9,916 nucleotides of DNA from an uncultured Eubacteriales bacterium (GCA_900556665.1 USPX01000058.1:1-9916), one strand, 5' to 3'. Shown: positions 1-6,252, numbered from the stretch's first letter. The notes: generated by a model from the letters alone, not told the origin. A program made the numbers and translations.

Positions 1-66
1 AGATATCACATGCTTGGAGCTTATTCTACTTGTAAATTTAACTAGCACAACTCGTGATATTAATCT

Positions 67-954
67 TTAATTTGGACAGCATTCACTTGTAACGGGGTCA
101 TCCCCGATGATAAGTTGATCATCATAATAGACACAGACATTACGTGTAGGAGGATAAGAACAGTCGTTACTTTGATCGTAATTTGACCAATCTGATTTAT
201 TAATGCGGGTATTTAGTGTTAATTTAGCTGATTGATCTAATACTTCATTACCTGTAAAACTCAATTCTAAATAGGTATCTGCTAGATTAGTAGAGACTTT
301 CATAGGGATAATCTGAGCCTTTACATTGTTTGTAATACTTTGATACCAAGGTGCTTGATTGTAAGTGATACTCGCATTATCCACAGTAGCATTTTCGCCT
401 TGCATGCCGTCAGCAGTATAGTAATAGCGTACTTTTAACTTAGATAAATCATAGCTAGCATTATCTGATACAGTGAAGTTGAAGTTAGTACCAATAGTGT
501 TGCTAATTGCAGGTGTTGTATTTTCTAAATCCAATTTTAAAGATGGTACAACATTAATATAGAGGTTATAAGTCTCACCAGATTCAAATGTAACCTCTAG
601 CACTAATTCACCAAGATTTTGATGATTGAGGTAAGAAGTATTAAGCTCAAGATATCTATCAGAAGTGTTATATTCTTCTTCTAAGACCAACTCTTTACCA
701 GCATTAGAAATGTTTGTGATACATCCAGCTTTTGAGGAATCAAAACGAACAGAGAAGCTAACTCTATATGCATATAAGTCTGGATTATAATCAAGGTGAT
801 CGAATTTAAATGGAGATGAGACTGCAGTGGTTTCTTCAGCCAAGAGAGTTGGTTCTTCGGTTGAAATGATTTCACTAGCATATATAGGACTAAGTGAAAG
901 TGCTGTAATACCTATTGTTAAGCCTAATTGTTTTAACATTTTTTTATAAAACAT
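67..954 (-). CDS. Secreted X2-CBM3 cellulose-binding protein, no catalytic domain
   Basis: The 295-residue product begins with a signal peptide: basic MFYKK, a hydrophobic stretch at 10-25 and a likely cut after IYA at about residue 26. A short Thr/Glu-rich linker follows. Residues about 52-138 resemble the X2 (CBM_X2) immunoglobulin-like module, with AGKELVLEEEYN, the LELNTSYL strand and the LVLEVTFESGETYNLYINV ending. Residues about 140-287 read as a family 3 carbohydrate-binding module: LSKLKVRYYYTADG, ADTYLELSFTG, KSDWSNYDQSND and the closing VYYDDQLIIGDDP. X2-CBM3 pairs are known from cellulases and cellulosome scaffoldins, where CBM3 binds crystalline cellulose. Here they stand alone, so the protein probably adheres to cellulose outside the cell. 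The loop that usually carries an aromatic and DW residue is GENATVDNAS here, so binding may be altered. The tail is Cys-rich (C265, C274, C292, C293). AAGGAGG at 963-969, 8 bases upstream, fixes the start. The domain calls are from recalled family patterns. Confidence 0.82.
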   Translation of the reverse strand: MFYKKMLKQLGLTIGITALSLSPIYASEIISTEEPTLLAEETTAVSSPFKFDHLDYNPDLYAYRVSFSVRFDSSKAGCITNISNAGKELVLEEEYNTSDRYLELNTSYLNHQNLGELVLEVTFESGETYNLYINVVPSLKLDLENTTPAISNTIGTNFNFTVSDNASYDLSKLKVRYYYTADGMQGENATVDNASITYNQAPWYQSITNNVKAQIIPMKVSTNLADTYLELSFTGNEVLDQSAKLTLNTRINKSDWSNYDQSNDCSYPPTRNVCVYYDDQLIIGDDPVTSECCPN

Positions 955-1023
955 ATGTAAAACCTCCTTGTTTGGAATATTAATTTAATTTTATCACCAC
1001 ATTTAACCTGTTAGAATATTCTG

Positions 1024-1050
1024 ATTAATACATTTAAATTATTAATACAT
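1024..1050. repeat. Direct repeat ATTAATACAT x2 with 17-bp period
   Basis: The ten-mer ATTAATACAT occurs at 1024-1033 and exactly again at 1041-1050, in the 211-bp region between the divergent cellulose-binding protein and hydrolase genes. A perfect palindrome AGAATATTCT lies just beside it at 1013-1022. On the minus strand this is 60-100 bases upstream of the cellulose-binding protein start, so it could be a regulator site. In DNA this AT-rich, chance is a serious alternative. Confidence 0.3.
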
Positions 1051-1101
1051 ACATGTTATACAAATAAGGTATAAAGTTGAATGACAATTAAAACTATTCA
1101 G

Positions 1102-1130
1102 TTGAATAAATGTTAAAATAGTAAGATAAT
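1102..1130 (+). promoter_or_regulatory. Sigma-A type promoter for the alpha/beta hydrolase
   Basis: TTGAAT at 1102-1107 is separated by 17 bases from GATAAT at 1125-1130, giving 4/6 and 5/6 matches to the housekeeping consensus. A start site near 1137 would leave a leader of about 30 bases before the ATG at 1166, with the ribosome binding site GGAGGG at 1155-1160. Confidence 0.5.
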
Positions 1131-1165
1131 GGTATAGGAAATATAGGTTAAAATGGAGGGATTCA

Positions 1166-2230
1166 ATGAAAAGATTACTAAAAGTATTAGGAAGTATTAT
1201 AATAGGCATTCTAATATTGAGTGTAGTGTACATTATGGCAGGAAGATTTATTAATGGACAAAAGAGCAAGATTACAACTACAAAGGGGATACAAGAGAAT
1301 GTAACGATTGATATTAATGGAATGAGCCAAGTACTAAGTGTTCGAGGAGAAGATACGAATAATCCTATTATTTTATTTATACATGGAGGGCCAGGTGTAC
1401 CAACAGGGTGCTTTGATTATCTGTGGCAACCAGAGTTAAATAAAAATTTTACGATTGTAACCTTTGAACAAAGAGGTTGTGCTAAAACATTTTATAATAA
1501 TCCAGAAGCAGAAGTTTCTAAGGAACTTATATTACAGGATATAGATACAATTATAGATTATTTAAGGCAGCGCTTTAATCAGGATAAAGTTATTATTATG
1601 GGACATTCATGGGGAACGATTTTAGGAACAGAGTATACATATGCACGTCCTGAAAAAGTAAAGAGTTATATTGGCGTAGGACAAGTGGTTAATATGAGTG
1701 AAGGTGAGCAAGAGGCAGCACAAGAAGCTATGAAGAGGGCTACAGCACAAAATGATGAGAAGTATGTTGAGGTATTTAAAGAAAATTATGATGCCTTTTG
1801 TAGCACACATAAAATAGATGAAAGTTTTATGACTTATCGTAGTATGGAACCTAAATATTTAAAAGGGGATAGAGAGAAAACTATGTTACAATTAGCTTCA
1901 GCATATTTAACATCTCCTATTTTAACGTTCCAAGATGCTAAATGGTTTTTAATAGATAGTAATAAAAACTTATTAGATGAAAATAATACATTAACGAGGG
2001 GATTATTTGATTTTAATGGACACGAGATGAAGGCATATGAAGTACCTATGTATTTTATCAGTGGTGGGAATGATTATGTCACACCATTTGTATTAGCAGA
2101 AAAATATTGTGAAGAGATTACGGCTCCAGATAAAGCAATTAAAATCATTGAGGGAGCTGGACATAATACGTATTTAGATGTACCAGGAGAATTTAGTGCA
2201 GCGGTAAAAGAGCTACTTAATAGACAATAA
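1166..2230 (+). CDS. Membrane-anchored alpha/beta hydrolase, proline iminopeptidase-like (S33)
   Basis: The 354-residue protein has one N-terminal hydrophobic segment (about 8-26) after MKRLLK, with no clear cleavage site. It is probably anchored in the membrane with the hydrolase domain outside. Hydrolase signatures occur in order. HGGPG at 73-77 is the oxyanion motif typical of proline iminopeptidases. EQRG at 101-104 matches the family's DQRG. GHSWG at 146-150 is the nucleophile elbow with Ser148. SGGND holds the candidate acid Asp303, and GAGHN holds His333. The S33 fold, cap region (about 175-285) and triad are therefore complete. The family removes N-terminal proline or other residues from peptides, or hydrolyses esters and amides. 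The substrate cannot be read from sequence. GGAGGG at 1155-1160, 5 bases before ATG, supports the start. No terminator is visible before the rhodanese gene 86 bases downstream, so read-through is possible. Confidence 0.85.
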   Translation: MKRLLKVLGSIIIGILILSVVYIMAGRFINGQKSKITTTKGIQENVTIDINGMSQVLSVRGEDTNNPIILFIHGGPGVPTGCFDYLWQPELNKNFTIVTFEQRGCAKTFYNNPEAEVSKELILQDIDTIIDYLRQRFNQDKVIIMGHSWGTILGTEYTYARPEKVKSYIGVGQVVNMSEGEQEAAQEAMKRATAQNDEKYVEVFKENYDAFCSTHKIDESFMTYRSMEPKYLKGDREKTMLQLASAYLTSPILTFQDAKWFLIDSNKNLLDENNTLTRGLFDFNGHEMKAYEVPMYFISGGNDYVTPFVLAEKYCEEITAPDKAIKIIEGAGHNTYLDVPGEFSAAVKELLNRQ

Positions 2231-2246
2231 ACTAAGAAAAGTTGCA

Positions 2247-2275
2247 TTGACTTTGGCAGTAAACTTAAGTACAGT
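2247..2275 (+). promoter_or_regulatory. Possible promoter for the rhodanese gene
   Basis: TTGACT at 2247-2252, a 17-base spacer and TACAGT at 2270-2275 lie between the hydrolase stop and the rhodanese start. The -35 box is good (5/6) and the -10 box moderate (4/6). This could give the rhodanese its own transcript in addition to read-through from the hydrolase. Confidence 0.4.
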
Positions 2276-2316
2276 AAAAGTGTCTATGACATATATGACA
2301 ACTAAGGAGAGACAAA

Positions 2317-2628
2317 ATGAGTATAAATAAATTAAGTATGCAAGAAGCTAAAGCAAATTTAGAGGCAGATAAAAATATTCTTTTAATTGATATTCGTTCA
2401 AAAGCAGAGTATGACGAAGGGCATATTGCTGGAAGCGTTCATATTCCACTGCCAGAACTTGAAATGCGTATCGAAGAAGAAGCAACAGACTTAGATCAGC
2501 CAATTTACTTCTATTGCAGAAGTGGCGTGAGAACTTTAACAGCTGGTGCAATTTTAGAGCACTTAGGATATACAAATCTCTATGACATTGGTGGTATTAT
2601 TAACTGGCCATATGAAATTGAGAAATAA
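2317..2628 (+). CDS. Single-domain rhodanese (sulfurtransferase)
   Basis: The product is a 103-residue cytoplasmic protein consisting only of a rhodanese domain of usual single-domain size. The signature LIDIRSKAEYDEGHIAGSVHIP begins at residue 23 (D25, R27, E31, H36, I37). The active-site loop CRSGVR at 67-72 has the catalytic Cys67, which forms the persulfide. The C-terminal GGIINWPYE is also typical. The family moves sulfane sulfur between thiols such as thiosulfate, glutathione persulfide or protein partners. The acceptor is unknown here. There is no signal peptide. AAGGAG at 2304-2309, 7 bases before ATG, sets the start. The gene converges on the methyltransferase at 2709 and ends at a strong terminator. 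Confidence 0.93.
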   Translation: MSINKLSMQEAKANLEADKNILLIDIRSKAEYDEGHIAGSVHIPLPELEMRIEEEATDLDQPIYFYCRSGVRTLTAGAILEHLGYTNLYDIGGIINWPYEIEK

Positions 2629-2654
2629 GATAGTATGATTGGCCTCATAAGCTA

Positions 2655-2700
2655 AAAAAGTACTAACTGAAATCATAAATGATTTCAGTTAGTACTTTTT
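2655..2700. terminator. Bidirectional intrinsic terminator between convergent genes
   Basis: Arms 2655-2676 and 2679-2700 are perfect reverse complements, giving about 21 bp with a 4-base loop. The stem begins with an A run and ends with a T run, so both strands end in a U tract: TTTTT at 2696-2700 on plus, and six T on minus opposite 2654-2659. It serves the rhodanese on plus and the methyltransferase on minus, whose stop is 9 bases away. Confidence 0.9.
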
Positions 2701-2708
2701 AATTTGTA

Positions 2709-3275
2709 TTAAGGCATTTGCCATATATATCTTATAAATTTCCTATCATTAATGGCGTAGTTAAGTTTATCTTTTAAAGCGTGGGGAGGAAGCTGAGTAA
2801 AGTCGTCATCAGTTAATAAATCTGAGATATGAATGTTTGGATTATCCTTAGGGACTTCATAAAAACCATTTACCCATAGAATGCCTTTAGGCTTAATAAG
2901 TTTTATAAGATGAGGATATAAACTAGGATTTAAACGGTAGTGATTAATGATAATACCATCTACCTTATCTAAGTGTGTAAGGCTTGCTGCTTGGGATAAA
3001 TCTAATAATAATGTTTGAATTTGAAGAGGTTCATCTTTGATAAAAAGGTTTAGACGATATAGGGCTTCTTCACAAAAGTCTACGGCTATTACTTCATAGC
3101 CTAATCGTGCTAAATAAATAGTGTTACGTCCATCGCCACAAGCTAAATCTAATATTTTACCCTTTGAAGGAAAGTATAAAAGGTCTTTTTCTAAACGTTG
3201 TTCATGTGTCATTAAATTTAATGTTCTATTTTTAAAACGTGCATGCCACCATTCATGATTACCCATATATAGCAT
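2709..3275 (-). CDS. Class I SAM-dependent methyltransferase, small TehB/UbiE-like
   Basis: The 188-residue cytoplasmic protein has a Rossmann methyltransferase domain. Motif I is ILDLACGDGRNTIYLA at 41-56. It is followed by VIAVDF, whose Asp66 is the expected ribose-binding acid, and LLLDLS at 89-94, which probably contacts the adenine side. GILWVNGFYE at 131-140 fits the late strand. The N-terminal NHEWWHARFKN is seen in many small methyltransferases of this kind. The size and layout match TehB-like enzymes that act on small molecules, but the methyl acceptor cannot be read from sequence. A strong AAGGAGA (opposite 3284-3290), 8 bases before ATG, supports this start over Met4. The gene shares its terminator with the rhodanese and has a divergent promoter region with the downstream RNA methyltransferase. 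Confidence 0.85.
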   Translation of the reverse strand: MLYMGNHEWWHARFKNRTLNLMTHEQRLEKDLLYFPSKGKILDLACGDGRNTIYLARLGYEVIAVDFCEEALYRLNLFIKDEPLQIQTLLLDLSQAASLTHLDKVDGIIINHYRLNPSLYPHLIKLIKPKGILWVNGFYEVPKDNPNIHISDLLTDDDFTQLPPHALKDKLNYAINDRKFIRYIWQMP

Positions 3276-3314
3276 TTTAACAGTCTCCTTTGGTTAGTAT
3301 AAATAATTCAATTA

Positions 3315-3320
3315 ATTATA
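3315..3320 (-). promoter_or_regulatory. -10 box for the SAM methyltransferase
   Basis: TATAAT occurs on the minus strand here, 40 bases upstream of the methyltransferase ATG, leaving a leader of about 33 bases with the ribosome binding site. No good -35 box is visible at 16-18 bases, so the call rests on the perfect hexamer and its position. Confidence 0.35.
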
Positions 3321-3347
3321 CAATGGTTTGGAAATAAAGATGAAAAA

Positions 3348-3371
3348 ATAGTCAAAATATGATATGACTAT
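3348..3371. promoter_or_regulatory. Inverted repeat, possible operator between divergent methyltransferase genes
   Basis: ATAGTCA (3348-3354) and TGACTAT (3365-3371) are perfect 7-bp arms around 10 bases. The site lies upstream of both divergent genes, 20-40 bases ahead of the plus-strand TATAAT. This would suit a dimeric regulator, but no regulator gene is adjacent. Confidence 0.3.
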
Positions 3372-3409
3372 ATTAGTAATGCTAGAATTTTGGACTTCAA
3401 AATACGAAT

Positions 3410-3415
3410 TATAAT
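3410..3415 (+). promoter_or_regulatory. -10 box for the RlmM-like methyltransferase
   Basis: There is a perfect TATAAT 35 bases upstream of the ATG at 3450. TTGGAC at 3390-3395 resembles a -35 box, but the 14-base spacing is too short, and the hexamers at 16-17 bases are weak. The core promoter is likely but not ideal. Confidence 0.42.
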
Positions 3416-3449
3416 AAGACATCTCGTTAAATGAAAGAAGGCGTATAAA

Positions 3450-4481
3450 ATGGAGTATATTATGACATACTTTACGGAGTTTAGGAAGAATGCCATACAA
3501 GAAATTCAGTTAGTTGATCGAGAAGCAAAGCTTACTCCTATTAGAGTAGAGTTTACGCATATTGAAACTAAGATGGAAAATGAAGCATTTATAAAAAAGC
3601 TTAAGGCAGTGAATCCAATATTTATAAGACATATCATGCCTATTACATATAAAACAGTGTTAACAAATAAAAAAAGAGAAGACTTACCACTTATTTTAGA
3701 AGGGGTACAAGAAGTATGTAGATTAAAAGAAAAAGAATATTTTTCAGTCCAAGCACGCTTAGTAAAAGGGGCTATGGAAGATTATAATGCCAAGGACATA
3801 GAAGTTTTTATAGGAGAATACTACGAAAACAAGGGGTGTGAACCAGTATTTTCTGATGAAGAAGTTATTAATTATGATGTAAATGTGATTTCGATATTTA
3901 TAAGAGAAAGTCAGTGTTATATAGGCTATTCAAAATCAGAAGACAATCTTAACTTTCATAGTGATGAATATCGCATTTTAGGTAAAGAAACAGCAGAAAT
4001 ATCAAGAGCAGAAAACAAACTCAAAGAAGCAATTAGCAAATTTAAAATCAAAGTAAAAGGGGAAGGTTACGCCCTAGATATAGGCGCAGCGCCAGGAGGC
4101 TGGACAAAAGTATTAGCCGACAAAGGTTTCAAAGTAGATGCCGTAGACCCAGGAGAATTACATGAAGCGCTACAAAATAATAAAAATATCACACATTACA
4201 AAGCCCATGTAGAAGACGTACAATTTAATCACAAGTTCGCACTTATAACCTGTGATATGAATGTAGATGCCCTCATCGCAGCCAAAGTAATGTGTGATCT
4301 ACATAATCAAATTCAAGAAGGGGGCAGTTGCATCCTCACTCTCAAACTACCTTTCAAAGACGAAGACAAACGTATCCAAGAATCCATCCAAATACTAGAA
4401 CAAAAATACACAATCACCACCATCAAAAACCTCACCCACAATCGCCGCGAAGTCACCGTCTATATGCATCCTATATTCTAA
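3450..4481 (+). CDS. RlmM/FtsJ-like RNA 2'-O-methyltransferase
   Basis: The 343-residue cytoplasmic protein has two parts. Residues about 90-165 look like a THUMP-type RNA-binding region, ending VNVISIFIRESQCYIGYS. Residues about 180-343 form an FtsJ-type methyltransferase domain: ISRAENKLKEA, the SAM-binding LDIGAAPGGWTKVLADKG (209-226) and VDAVDPGE. The FtsJ K-D-K-E catalytic tetrad appears intact as K190, D269 (CDMN), K299 (LTLKLP) and E334 (NRREVT). This layout matches RlmM, which methylates the 2'-O of a 23S rRNA cytidine, so rRNA is the most likely target. The exact base is not known. Two starts are possible: ATG 3450 with AAGAAGG 8 bases upstream, or ATG 3462 with GGAG at 3452-3455. 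The last 100 bases before and including the stop are unusual, with 33 C and only 7 G (4381-4480). Structured copy 1 follows 11 bases after the stop. Confidence 0.82.
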   Translation: MEYIMTYFTEFRKNAIQEIQLVDREAKLTPIRVEFTHIETKMENEAFIKKLKAVNPIFIRHIMPITYKTVLTNKKREDLPLILEGVQEVCRLKEKEYFSVQARLVKGAMEDYNAKDIEVFIGEYYENKGCEPVFSDEEVINYDVNVISIFIRESQCYIGYSKSEDNLNFHSDEYRILGKETAEISRAENKLKEAISKFKIKVKGEGYALDIGAAPGGWTKVLADKGFKVDAVDPGELHEALQNNKNITHYKAHVEDVQFNHKFALITCDMNVDALIAAKVMCDLHNQIQEGGSCILTLKLPFKDEDKRIQESIQILEQKYTITTIKNLTHNRREVTVYMHPIF

Positions 4482-4492
4482 AAAGATGGGAG

Positions 4493-4764
4493 GTATATGC
4501 TAAAAAGGTGGGATAACGGTAGAGAACGCTTGGGGTGATGGGTGAGAATAGCTGCACCTTCCGTAATCTATGAGAGTCTAAGTTCGATGCTTAAAGTAAC
4601 GCTGTGAACTCGCTACATTGCATTTCGCTCAAACAGCACAGCTAAGGGCACTTTAAGCATCTTCACTAAGACTCTCAAAAGATTACTCCACAGGCAGACT
4701 ATTCTTACCCATCACCCCAAGCTACTCTCACGTTATAACCGTTTTACATATACTTTGTAGCGAG
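4493..4764 (+). ncRNA. Long structured RNA element, copy 1 (unrecognised family)
   Basis: This is a single 261-base interrupted hairpin, read here on plus. Basal pairings are 4493-4499/4747-4753, 4501-4505/4742-4746, 4513-4518/4731-4736 and 4521-4524/4725-4728. The main helix is 4528-4551/4699-4722, 24 bp with one G-U. Next come a bulged A at 4698 and helix 4552-4555/4694-4697. A 7x7 loop follows (ACCTTCC/TCCACAG), then helices 4563-4569/4680-4686 and 4572-4579/4669-4676. The loop AAGTTC/TTCACTA leads to a 12-bp helix (4586-4597/4650-4661). The loop AAC/TAAGGGC leads to the apical helix 4601-4606/4637-4642, which closes a 30-base loop. CTCGCTAC in that loop (4609-4616) can pair with GTAGCGAG at 4757-4764. 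It lies in the 3' UTR of the RlmM-like gene. The plus-strand assignment rests on the single G-U pair and on the matching position of copy 2. No reading frame fits it. A mobile palindrome is the main alternative. Confidence 0.72.
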
Positions 4765-4804
4765 AGAAAAGAGGTTAAAGCAAAGCAGATTTAGGAGAAA
4801 TAAA

Positions 4805-4848
4805 AAAGGCTACTAATTAGTTATAGCTTGTACTAATTAGTAGCCTTT
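4805..4848. terminator. Bidirectional terminator between the two structured elements
   Basis: Arms 4805-4821 and 4832-4848 are perfect 17-bp complements around a 10-base loop. The U tract is better on minus (six T opposite 4802-4807) than on plus, where TTT is followed by ATG. It is the first simple terminator met by transcripts from the RlmM-like gene (plus) and from the MBOAT/DHHW operon (minus), after each has passed one structured element. Confidence 0.82.
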
Positions 4849-4896
4849 ATGTAGTGCTTTTTTCTAACTAATAGGTGTCATTATCAACCCTAGAGT

Positions 4897-5133
4897 CCAA
4901 CGTTTTCCGCTATAAGGAAAGCTGAGGTGACAGGGGGAAGTAGTCTACCTATGGAGTGATTTGATGATTTTCTTAGTGAAGAGAATGAAAAAGGGTTTAG
5001 GCGAAGTGTTTGAAGCTGAGCGTTAGCGAAGCAAGTTTTTCGCCGTTTTTTTCATTCTCGAACTTAGAAAATCACAAATCACGGAATGTGTAGCTACTTC
5101 CCCCTGTCACCTCAGCAAGCCTTCCTTTAGCGG
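4897..5133 (-). ncRNA. Long structured RNA element, copy 2 (same family, opposite strand)
   Basis: This is a 227-base interrupted hairpin (4907-5133). By motif order it reads on minus. Pairings (plus coordinates) begin with basal 4907-4912/5128-5133 and 4914-4919/5122-5127, then the main helix 4921-4943/5094-5116, a perfect 23 bp. A bulged A lies opposite 4944, followed by helix 4945-4948/5090-5093. A 7x7 loop follows (minus strand ACATTCC/TCCATAG), then 4956-4962/5076-5082 and 4965-4973/5066-5074. The loop AAGTTC/TTCACTA leads to a 12-bp helix 4981-4992/5048-5059. The loop AAC/TAAACCC leads to apical helix 5000-5005/5039-5044. Layout and loop sequences match copy 1, but the helices differ in sequence. 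A possible loop-to-flank pairing (minus CTAACG with CGTTGG, one G-U) uses 5021-5026 and 4897-4902. The basal helix includes the stop codon of the DHHW gene, so the element would be the 3' UTR of that operon. Confidence 0.72.
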
Positions 5134-6242
5134 TTCAGCCACCCTAGTTTCACTTCTCTAGTGAAGTTTTGTATATTATACAGGAATAACACATCTTTAA
5201 TATTATTTTCATTTGCATAGCTTGTAATAGGTATATTAGAGAGTCTTAAATCAATCATATGAATTTCTTCATAATGATTCACTAAAAATGGCACAAGACT
5301 ATTGGCATAAGAGTCCTTAATGATTAAAAGCTTTTTCCCATTTTTAGTGCCTGTTTTTATTTTTATAAGTGGATGATTCCCATTTAAGAATACATTATAT
5401 TTATCTTTTGTGTCTAAGTGTGTATAAGTATATAAACTATTTGTTGTTGTATTGTCTGAGACATAAGTTACTTCTACATCAACTTTTTTCTTTGGTTCAA
5501 AGATTTGAATGGTATCTGGCTTAGCAAAAGTGAAGTTACCTCTTGAAAACAGTGTGCCATAAAATTCTTTGTGTGCATCGATTATATTAAAATCATCTAG
5601 ACTAAGTGGTGTAAAGCCTGCTGATTTTGCAAATTCAACATAAGCATAGTACGCACCTAAAGTTGTCCAGTGATGATCTGTTTTATAATAAATTGGCTGC
5701 GCTTTTTTATCTAATAATGCATCTAATACATTTACTTTATGGACATTATGATTAAGCTGTCCATAAAATCTATGAATAGAATCACCTTCGTCACAAGGGG
5801 TTGCATACTTTGGTAATTTGTAGCTTAGAATCTTTGTAGCTGTAGGTGAGATTAACGTATACACATTGAAGTTTTCAGCAAATGTGTTTATATATTGAGC
5901 GTTTTTATCAAGCTGGTCAAAGTTTTCATCTGTGAAATTTTGCATAAGATGGCCATCACGTCCAATGAAAACCCCATTATTATCTTTTTTTCTTAAGGCA
6001 AGTTCTGTGTAAGCTTTAACACTTATAAAGTTATTGCGTAGTGGAAACTGGTCTGCAATGTAAGTTTCAAAGTCTTTTCCAAATGAACCATCTAAGAAAG
6101 TTTTCTTTGTGAAAGTAGGCATACTGGCTAGATCACGGTTTTCAAGCTCTGAAATAGCTTTATCTTTAGCAAAGATTTGAAGTGCAAAAAAGCCAAATAC
6201 ATAAGCGACTAATGTAACGCCCATAGCTATTTTTAATTTCAT
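5127..6242 (-). CDS. DHHW protein (AlgJ/AlgX-like), polysaccharide O-acetylation
   Basis: The product has 371 residues from the chosen start MKLKIAMGVTLVAYVFGFF, whose hydrophobic segment is a signal anchor or uncleaved signal. The remainder lies outside the membrane. The catalytic signature TDHHW is at 188-192 and KDSYANS at 309-315, with Ser311. Together they give the Asp-His and Ser elements of the SGNH-like fold used by AlgJ and AlgX to move acetyl groups onto alginate. A longer frame opens at 6296, but AGGAG at 6250-6254, 7 bases before the ATG at 6242, makes this the better start and removes an 18-residue overlap with the MBOAT gene. The gap to that gene is 10 bases, so the two are probably translationally coupled. 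The partner MBOAT protein would supply acetyl groups across the membrane. Alginate itself is not implied. The glycan substrate is unknown. Confidence 0.88.
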   Translation of the reverse strand: MKLKIAMGVTLVAYVFGFFALQIFAKDKAISELENRDLASMPTFTKKTFLDGSFGKDFETYIADQFPLRNNFISVKAYTELALRKKDNNGVFIGRDGHLMQNFTDENFDQLDKNAQYINTFAENFNVYTLISPTATKILSYKLPKYATPCDEGDSIHRFYGQLNHNVHKVNVLDALLDKKAQPIYYKTDHHWTTLGAYYAYVEFAKSAGFTPLSLDDFNIIDAHKEFYGTLFSRGNFTFAKPDTIQIFEPKKKVDVEVTYVSDNTTTNSLYTYTHLDTKDKYNVFLNGNHPLIKIKTGTKNGKKLLIIKDSYANSLVPFLVNHYEEIHMIDLRLSNIPITSYANENNIKDVLFLYNIQNFTREVKLGWLNR

Positions 6243-6252
6243 AAAAAGTCTC

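Noticed and set aside
3..60. ATATCAC (3-9) and GTGATAT (54-60) as a terminator for the cellulose-binding protein gene
   Set aside because: The arms have only 7 bp around 44 bases with no T tract. The window edge prevents seeing more.
1042..1269. Short minus-strand open frames at 1042-1269, 1622-1810, 2348-2575 and 3312-3500
   Set aside because: They are antisense to real genes or in AT-rich intergenic DNA, of low complexity and without ribosome binding sites.
4328..4516. Open frame of 62 codons, His/Arg/Pro-rich, on plus
   Set aside because: It is a shadow frame of the C-rich end of the RlmM-like gene. Its odd composition comes from that skew, and it has no ribosome binding site.
4493..5133. 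The long hairpins as mobile palindromes, MITEs, integron attC sites or retron RNA
   Set aside because: There is no transposase, integrase or reverse transcriptase in the window, no target duplication flanks copy 1, and the attC box pattern is absent. Paired changes throughout the helices fit RNA-level selection better. A single-stranded-DNA hairpin substrate is not fully excluded.
4887..5147. ACCCTAG at 4887-4893 and 5141-5147 flanking copy 2, as a target site duplication
   Set aside because: The two 7-mers lie at unequal distances (13 and 7 bases) from the hairpin ends, and the right copy is inside the DHHW coding sequence, so chance is more likely.
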